From Falciphora oryzae (taxonomy: Eukaryota > Ascomycota > Sordariomycetes > Magnaporthales > Magnaporthaceae): a DNA stretch of 64,000 nt. Made by a program: the position numbers and the translations under genes. The number at the start of each line of letters is the position of its first letter. Position 1 is the stretch's first letter. The notes beneath the pieces were generated by a model that made no database searches, had not been told where the DNA came from, and saw nothing but the letters and a program-made list of their open reading frames with translations. Of this stretch, positions 10,400-20,869 are shown one piece after another. The stretch lies in contig JNVV01000030.1 in NCBI GenBank assembly GCA_000733355.1, positions 357,719 to 421,718 on the forward strand, in the 5' to 3' direction.

Positions 10400-11039
10400 C
10401 GGCTATTGGGTCCGTGCGCCATGTTGGCCCGTGCTGCTGCGTGTGGGGCTCTGCAAACATTTTTTCGAGGTGTTACCGCATTGGGAAGGGGCGTCTTCGA
10501 TCTGGTATTGGGCATCACTCGTATAAATGTCGTCCTCTGAGACTATGCATACAGGGGGTGCCTCGACTTAACCACTCTCTTCCATCCCCACCGGCTGGTG
10601 GGAAAAGACGCATCTCATTTAGACGCAATGGCTACAACCTGAAATCCCGGGCATTTATTATTCGGTGCTCATCACGTGGGCGCCGCCTCCTCTGCCTACT
10701 TACTCTTCTTTCCTCGGCAAAGACTTTGATTCAGCCGTGAACAAGTTCACATCACCTTTCTCCCTTTCTACCAACCGGCCGGCGGGAGCCGGTGCGTCTC
10801 GTTTAGCCTCGTCACGTGGGCGCCGCCTCCCCTGCCTACTTACTCTTCTTTCCTCGGCAAAGACTTTGTTTTTAAACCTGAGCAAGCTCACGCCACTTTT
10901 TCCACCCTTCCACCAACCGGCCGGCGGGAGCTGATGCGTGGAGTGACCCGACAAGGTACTGTGACACCCTCTCTCCCAGACACTAACAGATTGCCGGCCA
11001 CCTCTGGGTTTTCTTTTGGCTGACACGTCGCAGCCCATC
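10400..11039. promoter_or_regulatory. Shared intergenic promoter region of the divergent ATPase pair
   Basis: Between the leftward TATA candidate and the rightward start codon there is no gene. The stretch holds a TATAAA-like CGTATAAATG near 10519, a 141-bp tandem repeat (10671-10940) and pyrimidine-rich tracts (CTTTTTCCACCCTTCCACC) just before the rightward gene, typical of fungal promoters. Confidence 0.5.
10671..10940 (+). repeat. 141-bp tandem repeat upstream of the plus-strand ATPase gene
   Basis: TCACGTGGGCGCCGCCTCC starts at 10671 and again at 10812. Each unit continues through ACTCTTCTTTCCTCGGCAAA and ends near CCAACCGGCCGGCGGGAGC. A partial earlier unit (CCACCGGCTGGTGGGA) is visible near 10589. 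The CACGTG E-box at the start of each unit could be a binding site (inference). Confidence 0.8.
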
Positions 11040-14000
11040 ATGGCGCGAGGAAAGAACAAACCTCCGCGCGGAAATCGCCAGGAAAAGCGTCCTGCGTCTC
11101 CTAGCGCCCAAGACAACCCCTCCCAGCGGCCCATAAAGAGTCGTCGCCTTGCTGGAGCCAGGCCCGCAGAAGCGCAGTCGTCGAGTGCGACTGCAGGCCC
11201 TCCTGTCGGCGGTGCAACCGCCAGTAGGCTGCCCCCGGCCACTGGCGGCGCCAGTGCTGCTGGAGCCAGCAGCGAGGAGCCGCAGTCATTAAGTGCGGTT
11301 GCCAGTGCAGTCGCTGTTGTGACCGCCAGTGGCGCAGAGCCGGGCAAGAGTGACGCTGGTGTTGCTGAAGCCAGCAGCTCGGCTGGCGGCAACGAGGGTA
11401 GCGACGGCGCTGCTGAAGCCAGCAGTTCTGTTGCTGTCCATAGCCAGCCTCTTGCCATTTCCGTTGCCGGCATGGCGCATCCGATAGATGCTGCTCGACT
11501 CCGCCGATACCAGCCAAAGGATCTCAACACCTACTCCCATAGACCTGCTGACAAACAAGGGCGCTCGAAAAACTGGCTCGTCCTCACATTCGAGGCTAAG
11601 GAGAACGATTGGGAGCGTCCCTCGACCCACCAGTACTTTCATGCTGGACCCGGCGGCAAAAACGCGTCCCTCTCCGACGCAGAGCTTGCCGCCAACAAGA
11701 CATGGGCCACCGTTTGTGCCAGCTCTGGCATGATTCGCGGCAGCAATCTTAAGCTCGAGATCCACAACGAGGCCCTTAAGAACCCTGCCTTTACGCGCTG
11801 TCTCATGCGTTGGACTCCGGTAGGCATGCCGTGGTCCTGGGTTTTAACCGAAGGTTTGTTTTCCTGGTAGCTACACTTCATACCGTTCCCGCATATCTCG
11901 CTCCATCTAACCTGTTTGTTACCTTTAGGCTCCCGGCTGCTTTGCCTGCTCGGCTACATGCACAACCACAACTTTTTCCGCGACAAAAAAATGCCGCTTT
12001 TGTGGGGTGTCATATGCAAAACCATTTCCAGAATGCAATCCCTCCCACTCACCTTTCGCAACAAACTTTCCCAGCTTTCGGGAAATGATATCGCTACCCC
12101 AATCGTTATTACCGATGTGGATATGATTCCCGGGGGCAGCCCGGATATTGTACACATCGAAGGTACTATCATTGCCTACATCTTCCTCGTTTTGCTGGAA
12201 GCGCGCGTCAAATACGTCGTGGATGACGCCGAGCGCACGGGCATCGCCAGGTACTTTATACCTAATGGTGAGGGTAAAAAGTACCTCAGCTTCACAGCCT
12301 TAGACTGGACCCGCGCCACTGTCCTGGTAGGCTTTTACCTCTATGCTCGCGACAAGGACGGAAACCAGGTATGGTCTCGAGAGAAGGACCCGTTACTGCG
12401 CCCATACTGCTGGCCCATCTTTGAGGCAAGCCCGACCGACCTCGGTCACATCAGCAATGAGCCCCTGCCCGAGCACGATCTGGATCGCATCATTTCGGAA
12501 TTCTCCTCGGCGCTAAATGCGCCTGAAGTTCGCCCTATCGACAACCCAAACCTGTACGCCGATCTGGCCAGTCTCAACCTGGGTCGTTTCGATCCAAAGA
12601 CGACCAACCTCCCGCGCGAGCTTTACGACCCGACAGACCAGGAGGTTGCCATGCTTAAGCGCCAAGCTTTTATGTAAGTGGGAGGCTGATTTGAGCGCAT
12701 GGTGCCCAGGGGAGTAGATTCGCTGCTGCGAATCTGTTCCCGTGGGCACCATTTCCGGAAAAGCACCTTCCACTAATGGTTTCATCTAAAATCTAGGTTC
12801 TCTCTGGATCCGATGGGCAACTCCCAACGTTCCAGTGCGAGCGCCAAAGGCTATTACGTAAAGAAGCAGATTGACAGGGCGACGCTCGACGCGATCGTGG
12901 AGAAGGCGCAGAAGTTTGTGGCCACGCCTCACGAGTCCAAGCCCAGACAAGCTGAAGCTATGGCTTTTCGGAATATGGCCGACCCGCAGGTGTTGAAGTC
13001 TTTTCTCGCCTCGCAGCAGCCCCTTCTCCAAGCCATGCTCGACGCCACACCGCACGACGATCGCCTCACTGTGAAGGTAGAGTTCCAGACTCGCACTACA
13101 GATGAGCTCGCCAGGAATTCGGTGATGGCCACCCAGCCCTTTCTAGACATCGACGTCCGCGCTATCTGCCATGCTCTAGGCATGGATTGGGATAAAATGG
13201 ATTTCTCGTTCAATCCCGAACACACGACCACGGCTACTGGCGAGAACAATCCGGACGGCTCCGCTAAGCAAAAGCCTTACACCCTGTTCCCTCATCAGGT
13301 TGAAGGTATGTTACGCCCATTTTTGTCTTTGGTTTCCCCTTATATTTTCTCGCACACGTCCCTACCGGCCGGCAGCATCCGGTGCGGCTGCTGCAGTCTT
13401 GCGCTTCACTCAAATCACTAACCTTGCCACCATTTAGATATCGCCATCTGTTTCCAGCGACACAATTCCCCGACCCGAGGCTGTCTTATCAACTCCCCCT
13501 GTGGCTCCGGCAAAACCCCGACCCAATGGGCCTACATCGCCCTCCATCACCGGACCCAGGTCGCATTGAAGGAGTCTGGTGACGCTATCGAGTTCCATCC
13601 GACCATCGTTATCGTACCGTCCTACCTTGTAGGCGACTCCTTCAAAACGGGCATGGACATGTGTCGCGGCATCCTAGACATTTATGTCTACTACGGTAGC
13701 AAAAGCAAAACCCCCACCCCGGAGCAGCGTAACGCCACTTTGAACAAAGCCGAGTTGAATAAGCTGGCGAAGAAGTGGTACAACAACAGGTTTCACCCTG
13801 ATACAGGCCGCGCTGTAGTTATCACCTCCTACGCCACAGCTCAGGCCCGCTTCCTGCGCCGGTCCAGAGAGTTTCTGTACTCGGACGGGGAGGTGACCGA
13901 CATGTCCGTTTTGAAATCGCGCAATAGGAGGGGCCCGACCCAAATCAATGCCTCCAACAGCGGCACCAGCATCTTCACCTCCCGTACTGATGAGATCCTT

Positions 14001-17000
14001 AGCAAAGAGTACGACCAGGACATGATGGACGAACTTTGGGAGCAGGGCTTGGGAGACACCTTGGACCAGGACCCCCCAGCCGACGCCTCGTTTGGCGACG
14101 GAGGCCACGACGAAAATGCCGATGCCGCGATCTTGCAACGCGCCGAACAGCAGGAGTTGGAAACTCTTGGGTTCCAGGATGATGAGCAGCAGGACGATGA
14201 TGAGACACCCAGCGCCCCGGTCTCTAAGAACGACGCCGAACACCAGCGCCTGCTGGCAGAGGGCTAGGTGCCCTTTGTCGGGGCCGGTCCCACAATGCGC
14301 GCCAAGTTGAGGCGCCCTGGCACCCTGGACCTGCCTGTCTACACCCGGGATACCTTTAACATCAAAGGTTTGCAGCCAGATGGCTGTGACCTCCGGTTCG
14401 GGCTGAAGGTTCTCGACGAGGCACAAATCGTGCGCAACACCAGCTCGACATTTAACGTCCTTGTTAAGGAGTTGCCTGCCTCCCCCGAGTGTGGCATTAT
14501 CGCTTTTACGGCTACCCCTTTCCTTAATGGCACCGCGGACGCTCGTGGCTTTGTGGAGCTCATGGCAAGCAACATTAACCTGCCATTCAACCCTTGTCTT
14601 CGTGCGGCCGATGCTTTATCTCTCGTCCAGGAACCGAACTTCAACCCTTTCGACCCGCCCAAGCCTTTGCGGGATGACCCGGAGGGCTCGTCTCCCAAGC
14701 AGACTGAAGCTGCCCCTACCAGCCGCCAACACAAAGGCAAAGGGAGGGAAGGGGAAGCCCCTGAGGGGGGGGAAGAAGAAGCCCTCCTTTTTTCCCTTTG
14801 GGCCGACAATGTGGATATGTCGTCGGCTCAGATGAAGTTTTTGCGCGAATGGTGGGAGGATGACCAGCGCGATAACGGGGGGCTTATGTCCCAATTCTGG
14901 GTCTTGATGCCGTGCTTGTCTGCTAAGCTTGCTTCAAAGGACGAGGATGCCGCCTGTCTAGCGTACAAAGCTGCCAATGGCCTCTTTGTTCACAAACGGC
15001 AGATGCACACCCCCATCGAGCTTGCGGATGGCAGTATGTGCTTCCCCGGCACTGGCATCCCGCCTTGCACTTTTACCACCATCGAAGTTGGCCATTTGCT
15101 CGATAGGGATATCGTGCGCATGGACCTGGACTTTCTTCTTGACCCCTACTTTGCCAAAGCCGACTCCCAGATTGCCAGCCTCGATCACTATGCCATAGAA
15201 GACTCGGATAGGGAGGCCATCCGGGCGGAGCGCATTGATAGGATGAGCTCGGCTAAGAAACCCAATCCCAAGACCGGCAAAAAGGCTAAGGCCAAAAAGA
15301 AGAAGGCCACTCTGGCCCAGCAGGGCGTGTATCGTCTTGCCTCTCTGGTGTCCTTTGACGCCCGCACCCACACGATGCTCTTTGACGAAGAGCGTGCTAA
15401 ACAGGATCCCATTGCCGCGTTATCTATGGACCAGTTGTCGGAACTGTCCAAATCCATGATAGACAGCTTATCTACATCCGAAAAGGCCATCCTTAAGCAG
15501 CGCCAAGCACGAGATAAGGGCGAGGCCCAAGCAAAGCTTGGTGTCTCCCACCTTTTGCATATGGTGGGGTTGGCCCCAATGGATGCCGGCCTTTCCTACC
15601 AGCATCTGATCACAGAGGGCCCGAGGAACCTCCCTTATACGGAGCCTTTGCAAGCTGCCGTCCGCGCTATCGGCATGTCCCCCATCATGGTCAAAACTTT
15701 CGACATCGTCCGCACTAAGATCGCAGCTGGCCGGCGTGTTCTGCTTATGGTTGAGCACCCCTATTGCCTTTTGTAAGTTCCACCCACCCTTTTATCCCCG
15801 CTTATCCCAGTTAGCGTGGGACCTTTTTTCCAGGGGCCGGTGAATTTTTTTTTTTTAACCAATTCCTTATTTTAAAAGGGTGATGTACGCTGCCCTGCTC
15901 GTGGCAGGCGTCCGGGTCGTCGCTATCGCCTCCGCCACCCCGCCGGCTGAGCGTGAAGTGCGAAGCGATATGTTTAACGATGAGGAATCAAACGTCGATG
16001 TCCTTATTTCGTCCACCGCCATTGCCAGCTATGGCATAAACTTCCACAAAGCCTGCTCGGACGGGGTGCTATTGCAGTCTGGCTGGAACGTGCCAAATAT
16101 GAAACAAATATTTGGCCGTCTTCCTCGTCATGGGCAAAAGCAGTTTGTGGAATGGACCATCCTTGTCAACATGGAATCGTTTGACGGGTATCAGTCCATC
16201 GTTCGCAGCTTGAAATGGCTTCGGCAATGGCGTGCTGAAGGCTCACTCCCTCCTTGCCTGCATTTAGCCCCGAAGCTATTTGAGGTGGCAAACTCTTCTG
16301 AGGCGTTTATGAACGTGCTTGGGTACGAGCTCCTTCGCCACGATATCCGAATGCCGTTTAACATGTTCGCTTTCGAGCTGTTCCCCTCGGGCTGCACCGA
16401 AGAATTCGGCGACAATTTCCATCGTCATGTGGGAGAGTTTTGCAGCATTGTGGCAAATGCCATCATCGGGTTGAAGCTGACACCTGACGACCTTTCCGAC
16501 CCGGACTCTCCTTTCGGTTCAGCCGTCTCCCTTGCTACCGAAATCATTCTCGCTTGGGAGAAGCGGGGTGCCGCCGCCTGCATGCATTGGCTTCTTATCC
16601 GCAAAAATGTGGAGGATTATTGTGAAGGTGGCGTCAAATGGGACCTGGGGAGGGTTCTCGATATGTTGCAGGGCCGGCCCCCTGCTGGCTATGACGAGGT
16701 TTTGGGTCACCCGAACGTCGATGGCCCAGAGAGCCTTGAGGCCTTTCTTGACATCCACAACGCGGCCCGTTCCCTTGACATTTACAGGCGCAAAGAGAGC
16801 TACTACCAACGCCGCTTTGTGGGGGTCACAACGCATGAGAAGTCGCTTCCTACATCTCTGAAGGGTCGCGAAAAGGCCATCACTACCCGCCTGCACTCAA
16901 CCATTGCCCGGACCAAAGCTATGGCCAACACCACCTATGGAAGGCGCCTCCGCGATACCGCGTCTGACATAGAGATGGAGGACGCGGATTCATCGGACGT

Positions 17001-17742
17001 CGATGTGGAAATGAGCGACGTTCTGGCCACACCAACCAAAGGCAAGTCCTACACGCCGGCCCATAGGAGCGCCCTAGCCGCCCGAGCTGCCACCGAGTCC
17101 CGTCGAGCCCAGCGTGCGGGAGAAGGCGCTGTTAGGCGGCTATTTAGCTCACAGCTTCAATTCGTACCCGACGACCAAGATGTGGCTGGTCGGTTGGATG
17201 ATGTATTTGGTATCAGCAGTCCTGCTTTGCCACTTGGCGACAATGGTTCGCTTGCGGGAATCGGCCGCTCTATTGACGACTCGATTGATGCACTCTTCCA
17301 AGGATTGGAGCAGCAGGAGCCACAGCAGGAGGAGGAGCACCAGCAGGAGGAGGAGCGCCAGCTACAGGAGGAGGAGCCACAGCCACAGGAGCCGCAGGAG
17401 CCACAGCAGGAGGAGCACCAGCAGGAAGAGGAGCCACAGCCACAGGAGCAGCAGCAGCAGCAGGAGCAGGAGCCACAGCAGCAGCAGGAACCGCGGCCAC
17501 AGGAGCCACAGCAGCAGGAGCCACAGCAGCAGGAGCACCAACCCCCCGCCGCGCCTGAGCCCAACGTTTAGGTTGCGCCCGAGTTAGCTAAGGCGAATGG
17601 TAGTGGGAATAGTGGTGAGGAGGAGGGGGTTAAGTCCCAGGAGGGGGATGATGGGTTAACTTTTGAAGATCGGCGGTTTTTGGAGGCATTTAGGTTGGCG
17701 GGCGAACGGGACCCAAACTGGATGGCATCAATTAATTGGTAA
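11040..17742 (+). CDS. Very large SNF2-type DEAQ-box ATPase/helicase-like protein with in-frame TAGs
   Basis: Five exons join in frame: 11040-11853, 11929-12673, 12797-13305, 13438-15772, 15879-17742. Residues 1-150 are Ser/Ala-rich. Residues about 160-480 form a conserved domain also present in the pseudogene at 20.9-22.1 kb. The ATPase core has Walker A SPCGSGKT (709-716), DEAQ (1016-1019), TATP (1047-1050) and motif VI QIFGRLPRHGQ (1544-1554). The tail (about 1940-2030) is a Gln/Glu/Pro repeat. A TAG at 14265-14267 (codon 966) splits the core. A second TAG at 17569-17571 is followed by 56 coding-like codons to TAA 17740-17742. The start ATG at 11040 is followed by a basic MARGKNKPPRGNRQEKR stretch. 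It may be a recently inactivated gene or a recoded one. A nuclear, DNA-dependent role is inferred from the fold only. Confidence 0.78.
12699..12752. repeat. Palindromic element in intron 2 of the plus-strand ATPase gene
   Basis: Almost perfect 54-bp palindrome: the left arm starts ATGGTGCCCAGGGGAGTAGA, the loop is TGCT, and the right arm ends TGTTCCCGTGGGCACCAT. Apart from a few bases it is the same sequence as 9002-9055 in the neighbouring gene, on the same DNA strand although the genes run in opposite directions. It lies 25 nt from the donor of the 123-nt intron 12674-12796. Confidence 0.9.
17300..17545 (+). repeat. Coding Gln/Glu/Pro repeat at the 3' end of the plus-strand ATPase gene
   Basis: CAGCAGGAG and CCACAG units repeat irregularly and encode QQEEE, PQPQE and similar blocks. 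This is a trinucleotide-rich array prone to length change. Confidence 0.8.
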
Positions 17743-17836
17743 GCCGCCCAACTGTATCCATATAAATCGCGGAATTCAAAATTCCACTCTGCCCTAGCTA
17801 CCTGATTTTATAGTATGTAAAAAGAATAACAATCTG

Positions 17837-18103
17837 TGTCGGATCATTCACACCTTGTGCAGGCAACAAAAGGGGCCAGAGGGTCCTGGGGCACGGGGCC
17901 TTCAGGGCCCGGTGCCAAGGATCAGGAAAAGGCCCGTCCTCTGCTTTCAGATGTGTATATATGGAGGTCGAGTTCTCCTTCCCTTAGAGATAGATTCCTT
18001 TCCATCTTTATGCACAATACAGAGACACTTCTACAGATTGTACAAGCATTGTTCATCACCTATGGAGATCTCCGTGCCTACAGGAATACCATTCCTACCA
18101 ACA
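17837..18103 (-). mobile_element. Solo LTR of the TGTTGGTAGGAG family, copy 3
   Basis: On the minus strand it starts TGTTGGTAGGAATGG at 18103 and ends CCGACA at 17837. The 5-bp duplication ATCTG flanks it (17832-17836 and 18104-18108). It shares the GGAGATCTCC motif and a TATATA box with the other copies. Confidence 0.85.
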
Positions 18104-18164
18104 ATCTGAAATTTTCATGCTTATAATATATTTCTTTTTTAAAGATGAAATAGAAAAAAGTAAC

Positions 18165-18675
18165 GCACCTATTCCCACCCGCTGGTTGACCAAGATTTTT
18201 TTTTTAAATTAACCCCCTTTTTTCCCCAACTAGCCGGTTGTAAAAGGTGCTTTTCGCGGCTAGTATTGGAAATATCCAGCCGTTTTCTTTCTTATTTTTA
18301 AACCCCTTTCTCTAGCCGTTTTTGTTTTCCTCTTTAATCTTTTCATTCCACAACCCAGCTCCTCTATTCTCACCGGCCGGTTGCAAGAGGTCCTTTTTAC
18401 GGTTAGTAATATCCAACAGTTTTTTTAAGACTTTTTTTCAACCGTTTTTCGTTATCTTTTCTAACATTTTTCATTACACAACCCAGCTCATCTATTCCCA
18501 CCAGCCGGTTGCTAGAGGTGCTTTTCACGGTTAGTGTTTGAAATATCCAGCCGTTTTTTTTTCTTTTTTAACCTTTTTTTAGACCTATTTTTTTTTCGTT
18601 CCTCTCTTTAACCTTTTTATTACACAAACTAGCTTGTCTATTCCCACCAGACAGTTGCAAAAGGTGTTACTAACT
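18165..18675 (+). repeat. AT-rich minisatellite, unit about 130-145 bp, four to five copies
   Basis: A core like ATTCCCACCAGCCGGTTGCT followed by AGAGGTGCTTTTCACGGTTAG and ATCCAGCCGTTTTT recurs near 18171, 18221, 18366, 18494 and 18639. Copies are diverged. The array ends about 130 bp before the Cys-rich gene. A single unit recurs at 20535 before the related first exon. Confidence 0.7.
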
Positions 18676-18802
18676 TAATTTACTTTAATATTTTTTATCA
18701 CCTTTTACTTTAGGATATAATTACTAACCTTATTTTATAAAGAAAAATAGGGATTAACCCACAAATCAACATACGCCACCCGCGGAAAGAGTCTGCTTGG
18801 AA

Positions 18803-19498
18803 ATGAGCAGCACGGCCGGCGACCAGAATGGCGCCACCTCCCCGCACTTGTAAGTGGTTAAACCCGTAATACTTAAATTAAATATTAACCAATTATGCCT
18901 AGCGTCTACTCTGGAAATGCCAGTTGTGTGCAGTGCCTTGCAGAGATGGCGTTTGCCGAATCTCCCTTGGGCAGGTGCAGAATCGACCATCGTATGATTC
19001 AGAAACCTGTTAACTTTTTCTATTTATTTTTTTTTTTATTTTTTTTTTACAAATTTGGTGCTAATGAATTCAGACCTAAGTCAACCCAGGTGCGAGCGTT
19101 GTGCTATCTCGAACAAGCCCCGATGCAGACCGCTAGTGCCTGGAACCAAGCTGGAGGAGATTGGCCATGCGTTGGACCATTCTGCCAAATGGCTTACCGA
19201 GATGAAGAGCGATTTGGCCAACCCTGCCGCGTCATACGAGGCGCGTGGAACCCGCGACTGGTGTTTCCTATTCGACGAAGGCGTTGAGTATGGCGGAGAA
19301 GGCCACATGACTGTCGAGGTAGGTTTCCTTCTAGTAGAAACTGGCACTCGGTTAAAAAAAAAAACTAATATTATTATACAGTTTTGGGCAATGTGGCTTG
19401 GCGTTTGTGTTGCCGGTCTGGAGTTCAATTTCCAGCTCCAATGTCATGCCTTCTGCCAGGAGCTGGTCGCTACTCAAGGCGGTCCTCTCGCGCAATAA
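18803..19498 (+). CDS. Small Cys-rich protein, 165 aa, unknown function
   Basis: Four exons: 18803-18849, 18903-18991, 19074-19318, 19382-19498. All three introns have canonical ends (GTAAGT, GTATGA, GTAGGT donors) and branch sites (GTGCTAATG in intron 2, AAACTAATA in intron 3). The splices keep one frame to TAA 19496-19498. The N-terminal half has paired cysteines, CVQC, then CERC and a further Cys a few residues on (RCERCAISNKPRCRPL), suggesting a small zinc-binding fold. The C-terminal half has no recognisable motif. Similar CxxC...CxRC proteins of unknown role are common in TE-rich regions of Sordariomycete genomes (recollection, not a search). The gene is free of stops, unlike the repeats around it, and so may be active. 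Confidence 0.65.
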
Positions 19499-20151
19499 AT
19501 CGGCTTTAAGTCGACATTGGTCAATGTGGCTTTAAGTAGTTGTCGGGGTTTAACCTATTGGCTTTAAAATTAAGGTTATAACCAATATTCGACACTCGGT
19601 TATGGAAAAGCGTTACACTACAGGAGGCATTTAATCGCCATTAGGGTTTATATTACGTGGCATGCTTTTCCTTTTTTTTTTTATTCTGCGGTCCCTTTTT
19701 TGCCGTAAAGGGTTTACGCGCTGATTTATGCTCCTTTCTTTTTCAAAAATAGGAAATAAATGCCCTTTTTCCGCCATTTCAAGTTAAATATCTAATATTT
19801 TAAAGTGAAAACAAGGAATGTGTAAATCATTTAAATAAAATAATGTGGACATAGTTTTTACTCCCAGGCTCCGGAGCGGGGGCGACACGCACCCGAGGAC
19901 GAGTTCAAGGGTTTTTACATGTAAATACTACATAGTAGAGGCACCGAGGTCTTTTACAGACATAACGGACGTATGAATATATATATAAATAAAATAATGT
20001 GGTTTATCACCGAGTCGGACACATCAGCGAGCCGGACAACGGAAAACACACCGTAAACCCGTTTTTTTTTAATTAAATAAGTCGCCCAATTTACCGCCAA
20101 ATGTCACCGAAAGTTAAACAGTTATATACAATTATATAAAAAAATTGATTT
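19499..20151. other. AT-rich intergenic stretch, no gene seen
   Basis: Long A/T runs, a short GC-rich patch near 19866-19915 (GGAGCGGGGGCGACACGCAC) and no ORF with coding character. Confidence 0.6.
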
Positions 20152-20451
20152 TGTTGGTAGGAGTGGTACTCCTGTTGGGCTCGGAGATCTCCAGGGAAGG
20201 TGAACAATGATCCTTTATATCAGAGGATCAATCTATTCTTGTGCACGAAGAGGAAAGGAATCTATCTGCCAGAGAGGGAGCAGGAGGAGGGCTATATATA
20301 CACGATCCGGATCACCAAAGGGCCGTTCCCCTGCTCCCAGCCTCCGCGGGCTTGCGGGTCCTCGGATCCCGTGATCAGAGATCACAGGACCAGAGGATCC
20401 GGCCCTCTCTGAGCTCTGCCGATTGCCTGCACAGGCCAGTGCAATCCAACA
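20152..20451 (+). mobile_element. Solo LTR of the TGTTGGTAGGAG family, copy 4
   Basis: Starts TGTTGGTAGGAGTGGTACTC and ends CAGTGCAATCCAACA, so the ends form the TGTTGG/CCAACA inverted pair typical of LTRs. It is close to the reverse complement of copy 5 at 26882-27182. A TATATATA box lies at 20292-20299. Flanking 5-mers (GATTT and TTTTT) do not match. Confidence 0.75.
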
Positions 20452-20682
20452 TTTTTCTTATTTATTTTGTACACCTTTTTTTTCTCTTCTTCTCCTATAA
20501 CCTTCCCACCTCCCACCACACTTTTCTTTATTTTTCTATTCCCAATCGCCCGTTGAAAAAGTTGTGGTATAGCTAACCTTTTTCCTGTTGTTTTTCTCCC
20601 AGATTGTGGGAACAGGTGGAATTCCCCTGCCTCGCAAGCCGGCTTTAGAATTCAGGTTTTTACACCAAGCTTCCTTACAACT

Positions 20683-20807
20683 ATGGCTGCAACCGACCTT
20701 GTCCCCGGCCCGCCTGGCGACGCTCCTGTCGAGGTCTCGGCGTCCACCTCTGGCCCCAATCTGCCGGCAACCAACGGATTTGCGACTCCGCCATCCGATT
20801 TCCCCCT
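20683..20807 (+). pseudogene. Orphan first exon resembling the 5' end of the Cys-rich gene
   Basis: ATG at 20683 opens a 125-nt exon rich in Pro/Ala/Ser (ATDLVPGPPGDAP onward). It ends in a donor, CCCCCT|GTAAGG, in phase 2, the same phase as exon 1 of the gene at 18803. One unit of the 18.2-18.7 kb minisatellite (ATTCCCAATCGCCCGTTGAA) lies upstream at about 20535, as in that gene. No downstream exon follows: the sequence switches to the 3' end of an oppositely oriented pseudogene by about 20870. The relationship is inferred from phase and context, not from clear protein identity. Confidence 0.4.
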
Positions 20808-20869
20808 GTAAGGATATAAATAAATAAAATGTTTATTATAATTTGTTTTTATTATCACGAACGTTATGG

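Noticed and set aside
14222..14267. Hidden intron ending at the TAG 14267 of the plus-strand ATPase
   Set aside because: TCTAAGA could be a branch site, but no good donor was found upstream, and the flanking acidic and basic linker reads as protein. Kept only as an alternative explanation.
3961..17742. Telomere-linked RecQ helicases or Starship cargo
   Set aside because: The motifs are SNF2-like, not RecQ. No tyrosine-recombinase captain gene was seen in the window.
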